Part shown: one piece after another, positions 63,991 to 64,000 of the stretch
Position numbering within the stretch: position 1 is the stretch's first letter
Layout of the letters: the number at the start of each line of letters is the position of its first letter
Assembly (NCBI GenBank): GCA_028285345.1
Contig: JANQPT010000031.1
Location: 52,091 to 116,090, forward strand
DNA: 64,000 nt
DNA from: Planctomycetales bacterium
Lineage (GTDB): Bacteria > Planctomycetota > Planctomycetia > Planctomycetales > Planctomycetaceae
Reading direction: 5' to 3'
Made by a program: the position numbers and the translations under genes
The notes under the pieces: model-generated
Told to the model about the DNA's origin: nothing
Database searches by the model: none
Seen by the model: only the letters and a program-made list of their open reading frames with translations

Positions 63991-64000
63991 AGAAAGGAGG
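63991..64000 (-). rRNA. 16S rRNA, 3' end only (partial, continues beyond the window)
   Basis: The minus strand reads CCTCCTTTCT then AAGGAATG. This matches the bacterial 16S rRNA 3' terminus with its anti-Shine-Dalgarno CCTCC. Only about 10 bases of the mature molecule are inside the window. The assignment rests on this short but highly conserved motif and on the terminator that follows. Confidence 0.7.

Overview
The window comes from a GC-rich planctomycete (phylum Planctomycetota). Four things in the sequence point there: an EF-Tu with a lineage-type switch I region, BlaI plus an M56 peptidase carrying carboxypeptidase-regulatory-like repeats, loosely spaced ribosomal genes with divergent primary-type sigma machinery, and a 16S rRNA 3' end at the right edge with no 23S gene after it. 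The genus cannot be resolved from this sequence alone.

Layout. 1-6.6 kb: a divergent ribose-phosphate pyrophosphokinase gene; a translationally coupled pair (secreted protein, CoA-binding protein); an ECF-type sigma factor; and a blaI-blaR1-like regulatory pair. 6.7-13.3 kb: an HrpA-type RNA helicase, then a MoaD/ThiS-like protein followed by a tungsten-type aldehyde ferredoxin oxidoreductase and a tiny zinc-ribbon membrane protein. 13.3-15.1 kb: epmB and efp, divergently arranged. 15.1-19.2 kb: membrane, cytosolic and secreted proteins of poorly known function, including a thioredoxin-like/CAP-like fusion and a terpene-cyclase-fold secreted protein. A gene-poor, AT-richer 1 kb gap then precedes an unusual sigma-70 factor with three extra helix-turn-helix segments (20.2-21.9 kb).

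22.2-58 kb is the core information-processing region, all on the + strand: tRNA-Thr, tRNA-Tyr, tRNA-Gly, tRNA-Thr, tuf, rpmG, tRNA-Trp, secE, nusG, rplKAJL, rpoBC, rpsL, rpsG, fusA, then the S10, spc and alpha clusters (rpsJ to rplQ) with secY and map. Gene order is classical, but rpmD, adk, infA and rpsD are absent from their usual places, and spacers reach 558 bp. Candidate sigma-70 promoters can be read before the tRNA-tuf unit, before rpsJ and before rpmJ. Terminators or hairpins can be read after the sigma gene, after tuf and between rplL and rpoB.

58-64 kb holds a putative zinc metallopeptidase, a GNAT-like protein, an ankyrin-repeat protein, an ATP-grasp protein, an MHS-type MFS transporter and the extreme 3' end of a minus-strand 16S rRNA gene followed by a terminator.

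No mobile element, CRISPR array or defence island was seen. The most noteworthy signals are the altered EF-Tu switch I, Arg88 in ribosomal protein S12 (a streptomycin-resistance position), the HTH-decorated sigma factor, the unlinked 16S gene, the rpsC/rplP overlap, and an L17 with an internal insertion and an acidic tail.
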